The position numbers and the translations under genes are program-made. The notes below the pieces were generated by a model. It saw only the letters and a list, made by a program, of their open reading frames with translations, ran no database searches and was not told the DNA's origin. DNA of 32,155 bases from Rubrivivax sp. (GTDB lineage Bacteria > Pseudomonadota > Gammaproteobacteria > Burkholderiales > Burkholderiaceae_C): assembly GCA_016790395.1 (NCBI GenBank), contig JAEUPH010000041.1, positions 1-32,155 on the forward strand, given 5' to 3'. The first letter of the stretch is position 1. Each line of letters opens with the position of its first letter. Below are positions 16,426 to 25,003 of this stretch, piece by piece.

Positions 16426-18993
16426 TCAGACGGCGCCGGCCCGCCGGAGCGTTTCCAGCACCGGCCGGCGCAATACCTCGCGCAGGCTCCACCAGCCCGC
16501 CGCCCAGGCCAGCAGCGCGCCCATCGCCATGCCCGCCAGCGGCACCCAGGGCGACGGGTTCCAGCTGAACTCGAAGGCGTAGCGCGCCAGCGCCCAGCCC
16601 ACGGCCACCGCCGCCGCCGAGGCCAGCAGCCCCGCCAGCGCGCCCATGCCCAGCAGTTCGGTGCGCTGCACCTGGGCCAGCAGCCGGCCACCGGCACCCA
16701 GCGCGCGCATGATGGCGAACTCGCGCGAGCGGGCCTCGCTGGTGGCGCTGATGGCCGCGAACAGCACCACCAGCCCGGTGAGCAGCGTGAAGCCGAACAG
16801 GAACTCCACCGCGCGCACCACCTGGTCCAGCACCTGCTGCACCTGCGCGATGGTGGCCGAGACGTCGATGCTGGTGATGTTCGGGAAGTCGCGGCTGAGG
16901 GCGTTGTCGAAGCCCGGCGTGGCCGGCGCCTTGAAGGCGCTGATGAAGGTGCGCGGCAGCTCGGCCATCTCGGCACGCGGGAACAGCACGAAGAAGTTCA
17001 CGCGCATGGACCCCCAGTCCACCTTGCGCAGCGAGGTGATACGGCCCTCCTGCACCACCCCGGCCATGTCGAAGCGCAGCGTGTCGCCGAGCTTCAGGTT
17101 CAGCTCGCGCGCCAGGCCCTCTTCCACCGACAGGCCGTCGGCCTCGCCCGAGGTCCAGCGCCCGCCCACCACCTCGTTGTGGCGCGGCAGGTCGGCGGCA
17201 TGGCTCAGGTTGAACTCGCGCTCCACCAGCCGGCTGGCGCGGCCGCCGCCGAAGCTGTCGGGCGTGACGGTGCGGCCGTTGATGGCCACCAGGCGGCCGC
17301 GGATCATGGGGTACCAGTCGAACTTCGCCACGCCGCTGTCCGTCAGCCGCTGGCGGAAGGCGGCGGCCTGTTCGGGCTGCACGTTGATCACGAAGCGGTC
17401 GGGTGCGTCCGGCGGCGTGGCCTGGCGCCAGCTGGTGATGAGGTCGGTGCGCAGCAGCACCAGCAGCACCAGCGCCAGCATGCCCACCGCCAGCGCCGAC
17501 ACCTGAAGCACGGCGAAGGCCGGCCGCGCGGCGATCTGGCGCGTGGCCAGCAGCAGCCAGCGCGGCGCGCGCGCCTCGGGCACGGCGCGGCGCAGCCCCA
17601 TCACGGCCAGCCAGGCCAGCCCCGCGAACACCGCCACGGCCACCGCGAAGCCGCCCAGGGCGATGGCACCCATGCGCGTGTCGGCCGACAGGAACAGCAG
17701 CAGCGCACCGAAGCCGCCCACGCCGGCCAGCAGCACGCCCAGCGACGAGGCCTTGAGCCCGCCCACGTCGCGCCGGATCACGCGCAGCGGCGGCACGCGC
17801 GCCAGCTGCAGCACCGGTGGCAGGCCGAAGCCCAGCAGCAGCGACATGCCCACGCCCAGGCCCAGCAGCGCCGGCCAGGGCCCCGGCGGCGGCAGCGTGG
17901 CCTTCAGCAGCCCGGCCAGCAGCAGCACGAAGCCGAAGTGCACCAGCAGCCCGAGCAGCACCCCGGCCGCACTGGCCAGCAGGCCGACGAAGGCGAACTC
18001 CAGCGTGTAGGCCGCGGCGATGCGCCGCTGCGACAGGCCCAGCACGCGCAGCATGGCGCAGTCGTCGAGGTGGCGGCTGGCGAAGTCGCGCGCCGCGATG
18101 GCCACTGCCACGGCGGCCAGCAGCGCCGCCAGCAGGGCCACCAGATTGAGAAACTTCTCGGCCCGGTCCAGCGTCTGCTTCATCTCCGGGCGGCCGCTCT
18201 CCACGCTCTCCACGCGCAGGCCGCGCCAGCCCCGCACCTGGGCCTCGGCCTCCACCCAGCGTGTGAACTCGCGGACCCGCGCGTCGCCGCGCGCGCCGGC
18301 CAGCGCCGGCGGCGCCGCCACGGCCAGGCGCCAGCCCACGCGGCTGGCCGGCTGCACGAGGCCGGTGTCCTCCAGGTCGGCCTCGGCCAGCATGACGCGC
18401 GGCGAGAAGCTGGAAAAGCCGGTGCCGCGGTCGGGCTCGATGACGATGACGCGGTCGATCAGCAACGCGGCGTCGCCCAGCAGCAGCTCGTCGCCCAGCT
18501 TCAGGCGCAGGGCGCTCAGCACGGCGGCGTCCACCCACACGGTGCCGGGCCTGGGCGCGGCCGCCGTGGTGACGACGGGGCCGTCGGCCGTGGCCTGCAA
18601 CTTCAGCTGGCCGCGCAGCGGGTAGGCCTCGGTCACCGACTTCACGGCCACCAGGCGAGACTCGCCCCCCAGCTCGTCGGGTGCACGTGCCATGCTGGGA
18701 AAGTTGGCGCTGCGGGCGGTGAGCAGGCCCATCGCGCGCGCCTTGGCTTCGACGTCGGCCGGCGCCGGGCGGTCGCTGCCGATGACGGCATCGCCGCCCA
18801 GCAGCTGCCGGGCGTCGCGCTGCAGGCCGCTGCTCAGCCGGTCGGCGAAGAAGCCCACGGCCGTGAGCGCCGCCACGGCCAGCGTCACGGCCACGGCCAG
18901 CAGGCGCAGTTCACCGGCGCGGAAGTCGCGCAAGGCCTGGCGCCAGGCCAGCAGGTGGACAGGGGGCGGAGTGGCAGCAGCAGGACTGGACAT
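16426..18993 (-). CDS. FtsX-family ABC transporter permease, YbbP-like
   Basis: 855-aa inner-membrane protein with an N-terminal membrane helix (about residues 30-50), a large periplasmic region containing EPDRGTGFSSFSPRVML and LVQPASRVGWRL (closely resembling Escherichia coli YbbP), then two sets of FtsX-type membrane helices with a second periplasmic region between them. The C-terminal set contains ATSEARSREFAIMRALGAGG, the coupling segment that contacts the ATPase. YbbP normally works with the ATPase YbbA and sits beside the thioesterase TesA, in a poorly defined export or lipid-related process; neither partner is next to it here. I chose the ATG at 18993 (MSSPAAATPP); an in-frame ATG at 19011 would add six residues. 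Confidence 0.88.
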   Translation of the reverse strand: MSSPAAATPPPVHLLAWRQALRDFRAGELRLLAVAVTLAVAALTAVGFFADRLSSGLQRDARQLLGGDAVIGSDRPAPADVEAKARAMGLLTARSANFPSMARAPDELGGESRLVAVKSVTEAYPLRGQLKLQATADGPVVTTAAAPRPGTVWVDAAVLSALRLKLGDELLLGDAALLIDRVIVIEPDRGTGFSSFSPRVMLAEADLEDTGLVQPASRVGWRLAVAAPPALAGARGDARVREFTRWVEAEAQVRGWRGLRVESVESGRPEMKQTLDRAEKFLNLVALLAALLAAVAVAIAARDFASRHLDDCAMLRVLGLSQRRIAAAYTLEFAFVGLLASAAGVLLGLLVHFGFVLLLAGLLKATLPPPGPWPALLGLGVGMSLLLGFGLPPVLQLARVPPLRVIRRDVGGLKASSLGVLLAGVGGFGALLLFLSADTRMGAIALGGFAVAVAVFAGLAWLAVMGLRRAVPEARAPRWLLLATRQIAARPAFAVLQVSALAVGMLALVLLVLLRTDLITSWRQATPPDAPDRFVINVQPEQAAAFRQRLTDSGVAKFDWYPMIRGRLVAINGRTVTPDSFGGGRASRLVEREFNLSHAADLPRHNEVVGGRWTSGEADGLSVEEGLARELNLKLGDTLRFDMAGVVQEGRITSLRKVDWGSMRVNFFVLFPRAEMAELPRTFISAFKAPATPGFDNALSRDFPNITSIDVSATIAQVQQVLDQVVRAVEFLFGFTLLTGLVVLFAAISATSEARSREFAIMRALGAGGRLLAQVQRTELLGMGALAGLLASAAAVAVGWALARYAFEFSWNPSPWVPLAGMAMGALLAWAAGWWSLREVLRRPVLETLRRAGAV

Positions 18994-19090
18994 GCCGCGA
19001 AGGTAACCCATTGCCCCGCCGCCGCCAGGGCCAGGGCGGCGAAGGCCCCGCGCCGCCCCAGGACAGGGGAGGGCTTGCTAGGCTTGTGCC

Positions 19091-19438
19091 ATGAAGATCC
19101 TCATCTGGCTCCTGGCCCTGCTCCTGATCGGCACCTGGACCCTGCTGGGCTGGGGTGCGCACGCCCTGCTCACCCACGGCCCGGCCTGGCTGGACGGCCT
19201 GCCCGACTGGGCCGCCTCGCTGCCCGGCATCGGCGTGCTGGAAGCCTGGTGGCCCGACTGGCAGGCGGCCGCCGCCGCAGTGGCCACCGTGTTCACCACG
19301 CTGACCGGCTGGCTGGGCGCCGCCGGCAGCGTGCTGGTGTGGGCCGTGTGGGGCCTGGGCACCCTGCTGGTGCTGGCGCTGGCGGCTTTGCTGAGCTGGG
19401 CCGTGAAGCGCTTCGCGCCGCCGCCGGCCGCCGCTTGA
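19091..19438 (+). CDS. Small hypothetical membrane protein
   Basis: 115-aa protein I do not recognise. It begins MKILIWLLALLLIGTWTLLG, a membrane helix or uncleaved signal anchor, followed by a Trp-rich amphipathic stretch (residues 30-58) and two hydrophobic segments (about 58-76 and 78-107), and ends in KRFAPPPAAA. Three membrane passes are likely. It is divergent from the YbbP-like gene across about 97 bp, and its stop lies 7 bp from the convergent adenine deaminase stop. The ribosome binding site is weak: a GGGGAGGG stretch lies about 20 bases upstream, farther than ideal. The consistent hydrophobic pattern supports coding. Confidence 0.65.
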   Translation: MKILIWLLALLLIGTWTLLGWGAHALLTHGPAWLDGLPDWAASLPGIGVLEAWWPDWQAAAAAVATVFTTLTGWLGAAGSVLVWAVWGLGTLLVLALAALLSWAVKRFAPPPAAA

Positions 19439-19445
19439 AACGGCG

Positions 19446-20471
19446 TCAGGCGAACACGGCGTCCAGCTGCGCCGTCCAGCGCGCCTTCTGTTCGGCCGTG
19501 GCGAAGGCGGCCTCGAAGCTGTTCTTCGCCAGCGTGTAGGCCTCGCGCGCGCCCAGCTGCGGCAGGGCTTCGAAGGTCTCGACGAAGTTCTGGTTGAGGT
19601 AGCCGCCGAAATAGGCCGGGTCGTCGCTGTTGACCGTGGCGCACAGGCCGGCGGCCAGCAGCGCCGGCAGCGGGTGCTCGGCCAGGGACTTCACGACGCA
19701 CAGCTTCAGGTTGGACAGCGGGCACACCGTCAGCGGCATGCGCATCGCGGCCAGCCGGCGCACCAGCGCCGGGTCCTCGACGCAGCGCACGCCGTGGTCC
19801 ACGCGCTGCACCTGCAGCACGTCGAGCGCGCTCTCGATGTAGGCCGGCGGCCCTTCCTCGCCGGCATGGGCCACGACGCGCAGGCCCAGCTCGCGGCAGC
19901 GCGCGAAGACGCGCGCGAACTTCTCCGGCGGGTGGCCTTTCTCCGAGCTGTCCAGCCCCACGCCGATGAAGTGCTCGCGGTACGGCAGCGCCTGTTCCAG
20001 CGTCGCGAAGGCCGCCTCTTCGCTGAGGTGTCGCAGGAAGCACAGGATGAGCGCCGAACTCAGGCCCAGCTCGGCCTGCGCGCGTTCGCCAGCGCGGCGC
20101 AGGCCACGGATGACGACGCCGATGTCGACACCGCGCTCGGTGTGCGTCTGCGGGTCGAAGAACAGTTCGGCATGCACCACCCGGTCGGCCGCGGCGCGCT
20201 GGAAGTAGGCCCAGGCCATGTCGTGGAAGTCGGCTTCCTGCAGCAGCACGCTGGCGCCGGCGTAGTAGATGTCCAGGAAGCTCTGCAGGTCGGTGAAGGC
20301 GTAGGCCGCCCGCAGCGCCTCCACGCTCGCGTAGGGCAGCGTCACGCCGTTGCGCTGCGCCAGCTGGAAGATCAGCTCGGGCTCCAGCGAGCCCTCGATG
20401 TGGATGTGCAGTTCGGCCTTGGGCATGCGCCGCAGCAGGGCCGGCAGTTCAGTGCGGGGAACGTCTCTCAT
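19446..20471 (-). CDS. Adenine deaminase of the adenosine deaminase family (Aah1-like)
   Basis: 341-aa zinc amidohydrolase. Metal and catalytic residues are His22 and His24 (HIHIEG), His202 and Glu205 (HAGEEGP), His226 (RVDHGV) and Asp283-Asp284 (NSDDPAYFGGY). Several segments follow the adenine-specific branch (yeast Aah1 and Pseudomonas PA0148) rather than true adenosine deaminases: SLEPELIFQLAQRNG, DIYYAGASVL, ELFFDPQTHTERG, GLDSSEKGHPPEKF and CPLSNLKLCVV. The likely reaction is adenine to hypoxanthine plus ammonia in purine salvage, in the cytoplasm. I chose the ATG at 20471; an in-frame GTG at 20480 would add three residues. It starts 19 bp after the stop of the binding-protein gene on the same strand. 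Confidence 0.88.
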   Translation of the reverse strand: MRDVPRTELPALLRRMPKAELHIHIEGSLEPELIFQLAQRNGVTLPYASVEALRAAYAFTDLQSFLDIYYAGASVLLQEADFHDMAWAYFQRAAADRVVHAELFFDPQTHTERGVDIGVVIRGLRRAGERAQAELGLSSALILCFLRHLSEEAAFATLEQALPYREHFIGVGLDSSEKGHPPEKFARVFARCRELGLRVVAHAGEEGPPAYIESALDVLQVQRVDHGVRCVEDPALVRRLAAMRMPLTVCPLSNLKLCVVKSLAEHPLPALLAAGLCATVNSDDPAYFGGYLNQNFVETFEALPQLGAREAYTLAKNSFEAAFATAEQKARWTAQLDAVFA

Positions 20472-20490
20472 GCCCCGCACTGTAGCGATG

Positions 20491-21603
20491 TCACCGCAGG
20501 AACTTGCCGCCCGTGGTGATGATGGCGGAATCGACGAAGGTGGACCCGGTGCGGTCGCCCGGCCCGTAGCGCACGCGGTGGCCGCCGAGGTCGATCTCGC
20601 CGGCCCCCTCCAGCGCCGCGATGAGCGAAGCCGCCGTCGGCTCGCGGCCGGCGCGCGACAGCCCCACGGCCAGCAGCTTGGCCGACGCGAAGCCGCTGAA
20701 GCCGGCGTAGGACAGGGGCAGTTTCTTGCGCGCCGCTGCGGCCGCGTACTCGCGCGCCAGCGCCGTGGTGCCCGAGAAGGGCGAAGGCATGATCTGCATG
20801 ACCACGGCGCCGCGGGCCTGGTCCGCGAGGCCTTGCACGTAGTCGTTGTTGCTGGTGTTGGACAGCGAGACGAAGTTCGCCGTGCCGCCCTGCGCGCGGT
20901 AGAGCTTGACGAAGTCCGACGAGGCCTTGGCCGAGGCGATCAGCAACACCGCCTGCGGGCGCTTTTCCAGGAGTTCGCGCACGGGGCCGGTGATGTCGGG
21001 CTTGCGGTTGTCCACCTTCGCCCGCACGACCTCGGTGATCTTCAACTCGGTGAAGGCGCGCTCGATGCCCACCAGCGTGTCGGTGCCGAAGGCGTCGTCG
21101 GCCAGCAGCAGACCGAAGCTGCGCACGCCGATCTGGTGCTGGGCCCGGATGGCCATCTCGGCCTCGCGCCGGTAGCTGGCGCGGATGGGGAAGATCTCGC
21201 GCCGCGGCGGCTCGTTGATGAAGCTGGCGCCGGTCTGCGGCGCCACCATCGGCACGCCTTGCGCGGCCAGGCCGGGCAGCAGCGCTTCCATGGTGGGCGT
21301 GGTGCGCGCCATCAGCAGTGCCAGGGGCTTGCCGCGCGCCACCAGTTCGTCGAAGAGGGCCTTGCTGCGCTTGGGGTCCTGCCCGTCGTCCAGGGTCTCC
21401 AGCCTGACCGGCCGGCCCTGCACGCCGCCACGTTCGTTCAGCTGGTCCAGGTACAGGCGCGCCCCGTCGATGGCTTCCTTGTTCGACGCCGCCAGCACAC
21501 CCGTGAAGGGCCCGATGTGGTGGACGACCAGCGGCGCCTGCGCCGCCACGGCGCCGTGCACCAGGGCCGCAGCCACGGAAGCGATCCAGCGAAGCCAGCT
21601 CAT
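20491..21603 (-). CDS. Branched-chain amino acid type ABC transporter substrate-binding protein
   Basis: 370-aa periplasmic protein of the LivK/Peripla_BP_6 type. A signal peptide (about residues 1-21, ending AVAAQ) precedes two Rossmann-like lobes: HIGPFTGVLAASNKEAIDGARLYLDQLNERGGVQGRPVRL, the LDDGQDPKR turn, and later LLADDAFGTDT and SNTSNNDYVQGL. No permease or ATPase gene is adjacent, so it either serves a transporter encoded elsewhere or is a sensor-type stand-alone binding protein. The ATG at 21603 (MSWLRWIASV) has GGGGTCCCC upstream; the frame extends to 21627 but the added residues spoil the signal peptide. The ligand cannot be told from the sequence. Confidence 0.88.
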   Translation of the reverse strand: MSWLRWIASVAAALVHGAVAAQAPLVVHHIGPFTGVLAASNKEAIDGARLYLDQLNERGGVQGRPVRLETLDDGQDPKRSKALFDELVARGKPLALLMARTTPTMEALLPGLAAQGVPMVAPQTGASFINEPPRREIFPIRASYRREAEMAIRAQHQIGVRSFGLLLADDAFGTDTLVGIERAFTELKITEVVRAKVDNRKPDITGPVRELLEKRPQAVLLIASAKASSDFVKLYRAQGGTANFVSLSNTSNNDYVQGLADQARGAVVMQIMPSPFSGTTALAREYAAAAARKKLPLSYAGFSGFASAKLLAVGLSRAGREPTAASLIAALEGAGEIDLGGHRVRYGPGDRTGSTFVDSAIITTGGKFLR

Positions 21604-21661
21604 GGGGACCCCATCTCGGACGATCAAACCCGGGACTTTGCACCAGTCGGGTGAATCCGCA

Positions 21662-21698
21662 GCGGGCCGCAGGCCCGCCGATCACCCGCGAACGCGGG
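21662..21698 (-). terminator. Tandem hairpins just after lipA
   Basis: Two perfect inverted repeats lie in the 98-bp gap downstream of the lipA stop: GCGGGCC (21662-21668) with GGCCCGC (21672-21678) around a 3-base loop, and CCCGCG (21685-21690) with CGCGGG (21693-21698) around AA. They could end lipA transcription or stabilise its 3' end. No run of T follows on either strand, so a classic intrinsic terminator is not shown. Confidence 0.4.
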
Positions 21699-21701
21699 GT
21701 G

Positions 21702-22670
21702 TCAGGGCGCCCCGACGCCGGCCGCGTGCGCCTGCTGGTCGGCGTGGTAGCTGCTGCGCACCATGGCGCCCACGGCGGCATGCGTGAAGCCCATGGCGGC
21801 GGCCTCGCGCTCGAACATCCTGAAGGTGTCCGGGTGCACGTAGCGCCGCACCGGCAGGTGGTGGCCGCTGGGCGCGAGGTACTGGCCGATGGTGAGCATG
21901 TCGATGCCGTGCTCGCGCATGTCGCGCATGGTGGCGAGGATCTCCTCGTCGGTCTCGCCCAGGCCCACCATCAGGCCGCTCTTGGTGGGCACGCCCGGCA
22001 CCTGCTCCTTGAACTTCTTCAGCAGGTTCAGGCTGAAGGCGTAGTCGGAGCCCGGCCGCGCTTCCTTGTACAGGCGCGGGATGGTCTCCAGGTTGTGGTT
22101 CATCACGTCGGGCGGGGCCTCGCGCAGGATGCCCAAGGCGCGGTCGTCGCGGCCGCGGAAGTCGGGCACCAGCACCTCGATCTGCGTGCCGGGCGACAGT
22201 TCTCGCGTCTTGCGGATGCAATCGACGAAGTGGCCGGCGCCGCCGTCGCGCAGGTCGTCGCGGTCCACACTCGTGATGACCACGTACTTCAGCTTCAGCG
22301 CGGCGATGGTCTTGGCCAGGTTCAGCGGCTCCTCGGCGTCCAGCGGGTCGGGGCGGCCGTGGCCCACGTCGCAGAAGGGGCAGCGGCGCGTGCACTTGTC
22401 GCCCATGATCATGAACGTGGCCGTGCCCTTGCCGAAGCACTCGCCGATGTTCGGGCACGAGGCTTCCTCGCACACCGTGTTCAGCCGATGTTCGCGCAGG
22501 ATCTGCTTGATCTCGTAGAAGCGCGTGCTGGGCGAGCCCGCCTTGACGCGGATCCACTCCGGCTTCTTCAGCACCTCGCCCGCCGGCACCACCTTGATGG
22601 GAATGCGCGAAGTCTTGGCTTGCGACTTCTGCTTGGCGGTGGCGTCGTAGGCGGGCGGGGGCGTGCTCAT
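21702..22670 (-). CDS. lipA: Lipoyl synthase LipA
   Basis: 322-aa radical SAM enzyme that inserts two sulfur atoms into octanoyl groups on the E2 and H subunits of 2-oxoacid dehydrogenases and the glycine cleavage system. The auxiliary 4Fe-4S cluster ligands are Cys67, Cys72 and Cys78 ([12 protein letters not shown]), and the radical SAM ligands are Cys93, Cys97 and Cys100 (CTRRCPFC). The C-terminal RSSY motif (305-308) supplies the serine ligand. Length and motifs are normal. The ATG at 22670 overlaps the stop of the PEP-CTERM gene by 4 bp (ATGA); the frame is open to 23333 but that is shadow sequence of the neighbouring gene. lipB lies 5.8 kb away on the same strand rather than next to it. 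Confidence 0.97.
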   Translation of the reverse strand: MSTPPPAYDATAKQKSQAKTSRIPIKVVPAGEVLKKPEWIRVKAGSPSTRFYEIKQILREHRLNTVCEEASCPNIGECFGKGTATFMIMGDKCTRRCPFCDVGHGRPDPLDAEEPLNLAKTIAALKLKYVVITSVDRDDLRDGGAGHFVDCIRKTRELSPGTQIEVLVPDFRGRDDRALGILREAPPDVMNHNLETIPRLYKEARPGSDYAFSLNLLKKFKEQVPGVPTKSGLMVGLGETDEEILATMRDMREHGIDMLTIGQYLAPSGHHLPVRRYVHPDTFRMFEREAAAMGFTHAAVGAMVRSSYHADQQAHAAGVGAP

Positions 22671-23269
22671 CCTGCGGATTTTACGAGCCGCCCCTTGCGC
22701 CCGCTGACGGCCATCCCCAGCAACCCGGCCAGCACCAATGCCAGCGTGGCCGGCGCGGGGACGGTGAAGTTCAGCAGGCCGGCCTCGGCATAGTTGTCGA
22801 AGGCCGCGCCGGGCGTGTAGTCCACGAAGGACAGGCCGAAGCCGCTGGCGTCGGCGAAGGCACCGGTGCCTCCGGTGATCTGGTAGTCGATGCTGAACTG
22901 CCCGCCGGCATCCAGCAGGTCGGCGCTGCTGCCGCTGCCGGACAGCGTGCCGAACAGCGTGCTGGCCAGGTCGGTGGCCGAGGTGAACTCGAAACTGCCG
23001 CTGAGCGTGAGCGTCGCGGCGTCGAACTGGAACAGCACCACCGACACCAGCGACAGCGGCTCGGGCACGTCCGGCGGCGGCGTCTGCACCGCGCTGCCGA
23101 CCCAGCCCCCGGTGCCGGCGGCGGCGTCGAACACCGAGACGTTGCCGCTGCCGTTGAAGGGCACGAAGAAGGTCACGGGGTCCGCCGCCGCAGCCAGGGG
23201 CAGCGCCAGCGCGAACGCAATCGACAGGCGGCGCAGTGCGACGCTGGCAGACGGGATGAAGCGGAACAT
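22667..23269 (-). CDS. PEP-CTERM sorting domain protein
   Basis: 200-aa exported protein. An N-terminal signal peptide ([20 protein letters not shown]..., cleavage likely after AAAA near residue 29) precedes a Gly/Ser/Thr-rich beta-type domain with many aromatic-spaced repeats, typical of this loose class. The tail, [21 protein letters not shown] followed by RKGR, is the tripartite sorting signal: motif, hydrophobic helix, basic end; here PAP replaces the usual PEP. Exosortase would process it and move it to the cell surface or matrix. GGAGAG sits just upstream of the ATG at 23269, deciding the start. The stop overlaps the lipA start. No exosortase or polysaccharide genes are in the window. 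Confidence 0.85.
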   Translation of the reverse strand: MFRFIPSASVALRRLSIAFALALPLAAAADPVTFFVPFNGSGNVSVFDAAAGTGGWVGSAVQTPPPDVPEPLSLVSVVLFQFDAATLTLSGSFEFTSATDLASTLFGTLSGSGSSADLLDAGGQFSIDYQITGGTGAFADASGFGLSFVDYTPGAAFDNYAEAGLLNFTVPAPATLALVLAGLLGMAVSGRKGRLVKSAG

Positions 23270-23364
23270 GGGATCTCTCCTCGAAGCGGGGGTGGACCCC
23301 AGCGCTACGCAGGCCGGCCCGCACCGGATGCATGCCCGAGCTGCGCGCCGGGTGGGCCCATCCA

Positions 23365-23413
23365 GGCCCGGTTGCGGGCCGTAGAGCAGGGGCCGGCCGA
23401 TGGATCCGGCCCC
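23365..23413 (+). other. Two stem-loops in the leader of the DUF4331 gene
   Basis: GGCCCG (23365-23370) pairs with CGGGCC (23375-23380) around GTTG, and GGGGCCGG (23389-23396) pairs with CCGGCCCC (23406-23413) around nine bases. Both lie between the divergent PEP-CTERM and DUF4331 genes, the second ending about 10 bases before the ribosome binding site. They could modulate expression or mRNA stability; in DNA of this GC content such stems also arise by chance. Confidence 0.35.
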
Positions 23414-23432
23414 TTCAACCCAGGAGACCCAC

Positions 23433-24989
23433 ATGCAGCCTTCCTTCACCCGCCGCCGTGCCGGCGCCGCCTTGTCCGCCACGGCCGCCGCCGCGCTGCT
23501 GGCCATCGCCGGCACGGCCGGCGCGTCCAGCCACCGCGAGGCGCCCTTCATCACCACCAGCCCCAAGGTGGACGGCACCGACTTCTACATGTTCCGCAGC
23601 TACGAGCCCGGCCGCGACGGCTACGTGACGCTGATCGCCAACTACCTGCCGCTGCAGGACGCCTACGGCGGCCCCAACTACTTCGCGATGGACCCCAACG
23701 CGCTGTACGAGATCCACATCGACAACAACGGCGACGCGCAGGAGGACCTGAGCTTCCAGTTCCGCTTCAGCCACACGCTGGCCAAGAGCGGCAGCGGCCA
23801 GACGGTGGATGTCGGCGGCATGACGCTGTCGAGCCCGCTGATCCTCGGTGGCCCCGTCAGCCAGGTGCGCGACCCCAACCTCGCGCTGGCCGAACAGTTC
23901 ACGCTGACACTGGTGCGCGGTGACCGCCGCACCGGCAGCGCCAGCGCCGTGACCCACGCCGCCAGCGGCAGCGCCACCTTCGACAAGCCGGTGGACAACA
24001 TCGGCACCAAGAGCATCCCCGACTACGCCGCCTATGCCGGCAAGCACGTCCACACCGTGAACATCCCCGGCTGCGCCCTGCCGGCCAAGGTGTTCGTGGG
24101 CCAGCGCCAGGACGCCTTCGCGGTGAACCTGGGCACCATCTTCGACCTGGTCAATGCCCAGGTGGGCGTCATCACCAACCGCGCCAACATCGGCGCGCTG
24201 CCCAACACCATCGGCGACAAGAACGTCACCACGCTGGCCCTGGAAGTGCACAAGGACTGCCTGAAGAGCGCCGGCGACGACGTGATCGGCGGCTGGACGA
24301 CGGCCAGCCTGCGCCAGGCGCGGCTGCTGAACCCCTCACCCGCCAGCGGCCACCAGGCCAGCGAGAAGCCCGGCGGTGCCTGGGTCCAGGTGTCGCGCCT
24401 GGGCATGCCGCTGGTGAACGAGGTCGTGATCGGCCTCAAGGACAAGGACAAGTTCAACGCCAGCCTGCCCAAGGCCGACGGGCAGTTCGCCGCCTACGTG
24501 ACGAACCCGACGCTGCCGGCCCTGCTGTCCGCGGTGCTCAACATCCCGGGCTCGGCGCCGACCAACTTCCCGCGCACCGATCTCGTGACCACCTTCCTCA
24601 CCGGCATCCCGGGCGTGAACCAGCCGAAGAACGTGGTGGGCTCGGAGATGCTGCGCCTGAACACGGCCATCGCGCCCGTGCCCTTCGCGCAGCAGAACCG
24701 GCTGGGCATCGTCGGCAGCATCCGCGACGGCGGCAATGACTTCGCCGGCTTCCCCAACGGCCGCCGGCCGAAGGACGACATCGTCGACATCTCGCTGGTG
24801 GCGGTGATGGGCGGGCTGTGCATCGCCAACGGCAACAACAACGCCTTCGGCTTCGGCGCGGCATGCAACCCGGCCGCCGTGCCGCTGGGTGCCACCTCGC
24901 TGGAACTGCACGACGCGGTGGACCAGGCCGTGGTGCCGCTGCTGCCCGGCTTCCCCTACCTGAACACGCCGATCCCGGGCGCCCAGTGA
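23433..24989 (+). CDS. DUF4331 family exported protein
   Basis: 518 aa. A signal peptide (FTRRRAGAALSATAAAALLAIAGTAGA, cut likely near residue 32) precedes SSHREAPFITTSPKVDGTDFYMFRSYE, the hallmark opening of DUF4331 proteins. Other typical pieces are LIANYLPLQDAYGGPNYFAMDPNALYEIHIDNNGDAQEDLSFQFRF and the late NGRRPKDDIVDISL. The family is exported, probably beta-rich, and of unknown function. CAGGAGA upstream of the ATG at 23433 fixes the start; an ATG at 23400 lies inside a stem-loop and is unlikely. A small lipoprotein gene follows after 14 bp, so the pair probably acts together at the cell envelope. Confidence 0.9.
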   Translation: MQPSFTRRRAGAALSATAAAALLAIAGTAGASSHREAPFITTSPKVDGTDFYMFRSYEPGRDGYVTLIANYLPLQDAYGGPNYFAMDPNALYEIHIDNNGDAQEDLSFQFRFSHTLAKSGSGQTVDVGGMTLSSPLILGGPVSQVRDPNLALAEQFTLTLVRGDRRTGSASAVTHAASGSATFDKPVDNIGTKSIPDYAAYAGKHVHTVNIPGCALPAKVFVGQRQDAFAVNLGTIFDLVNAQVGVITNRANIGALPNTIGDKNVTTLALEVHKDCLKSAGDDVIGGWTTASLRQARLLNPSPASGHQASEKPGGAWVQVSRLGMPLVNEVVIGLKDKDKFNASLPKADGQFAAYVTNPTLPALLSAVLNIPGSAPTNFPRTDLVTTFLTGIPGVNQPKNVVGSEMLRLNTAIAPVPFAQQNRLGIVGSIRDGGNDFAGFPNGRRPKDDIVDISLVAVMGGLCIANGNNNAFGFGAACNPAAVPLGATSLELHDAVDQAVVPLLPGFPYLNTPIPGAQ

Positions 24990-25003
24990 GGAGGGCATCG
25001 ACC

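Noticed and set aside
17179-19539. 786-residue open frame on the plus strand across the YbbP-like gene
   Set aside because: Antisense shadow of a well-supported permease; rich in His, Gln and Arg, with no membrane or domain pattern.
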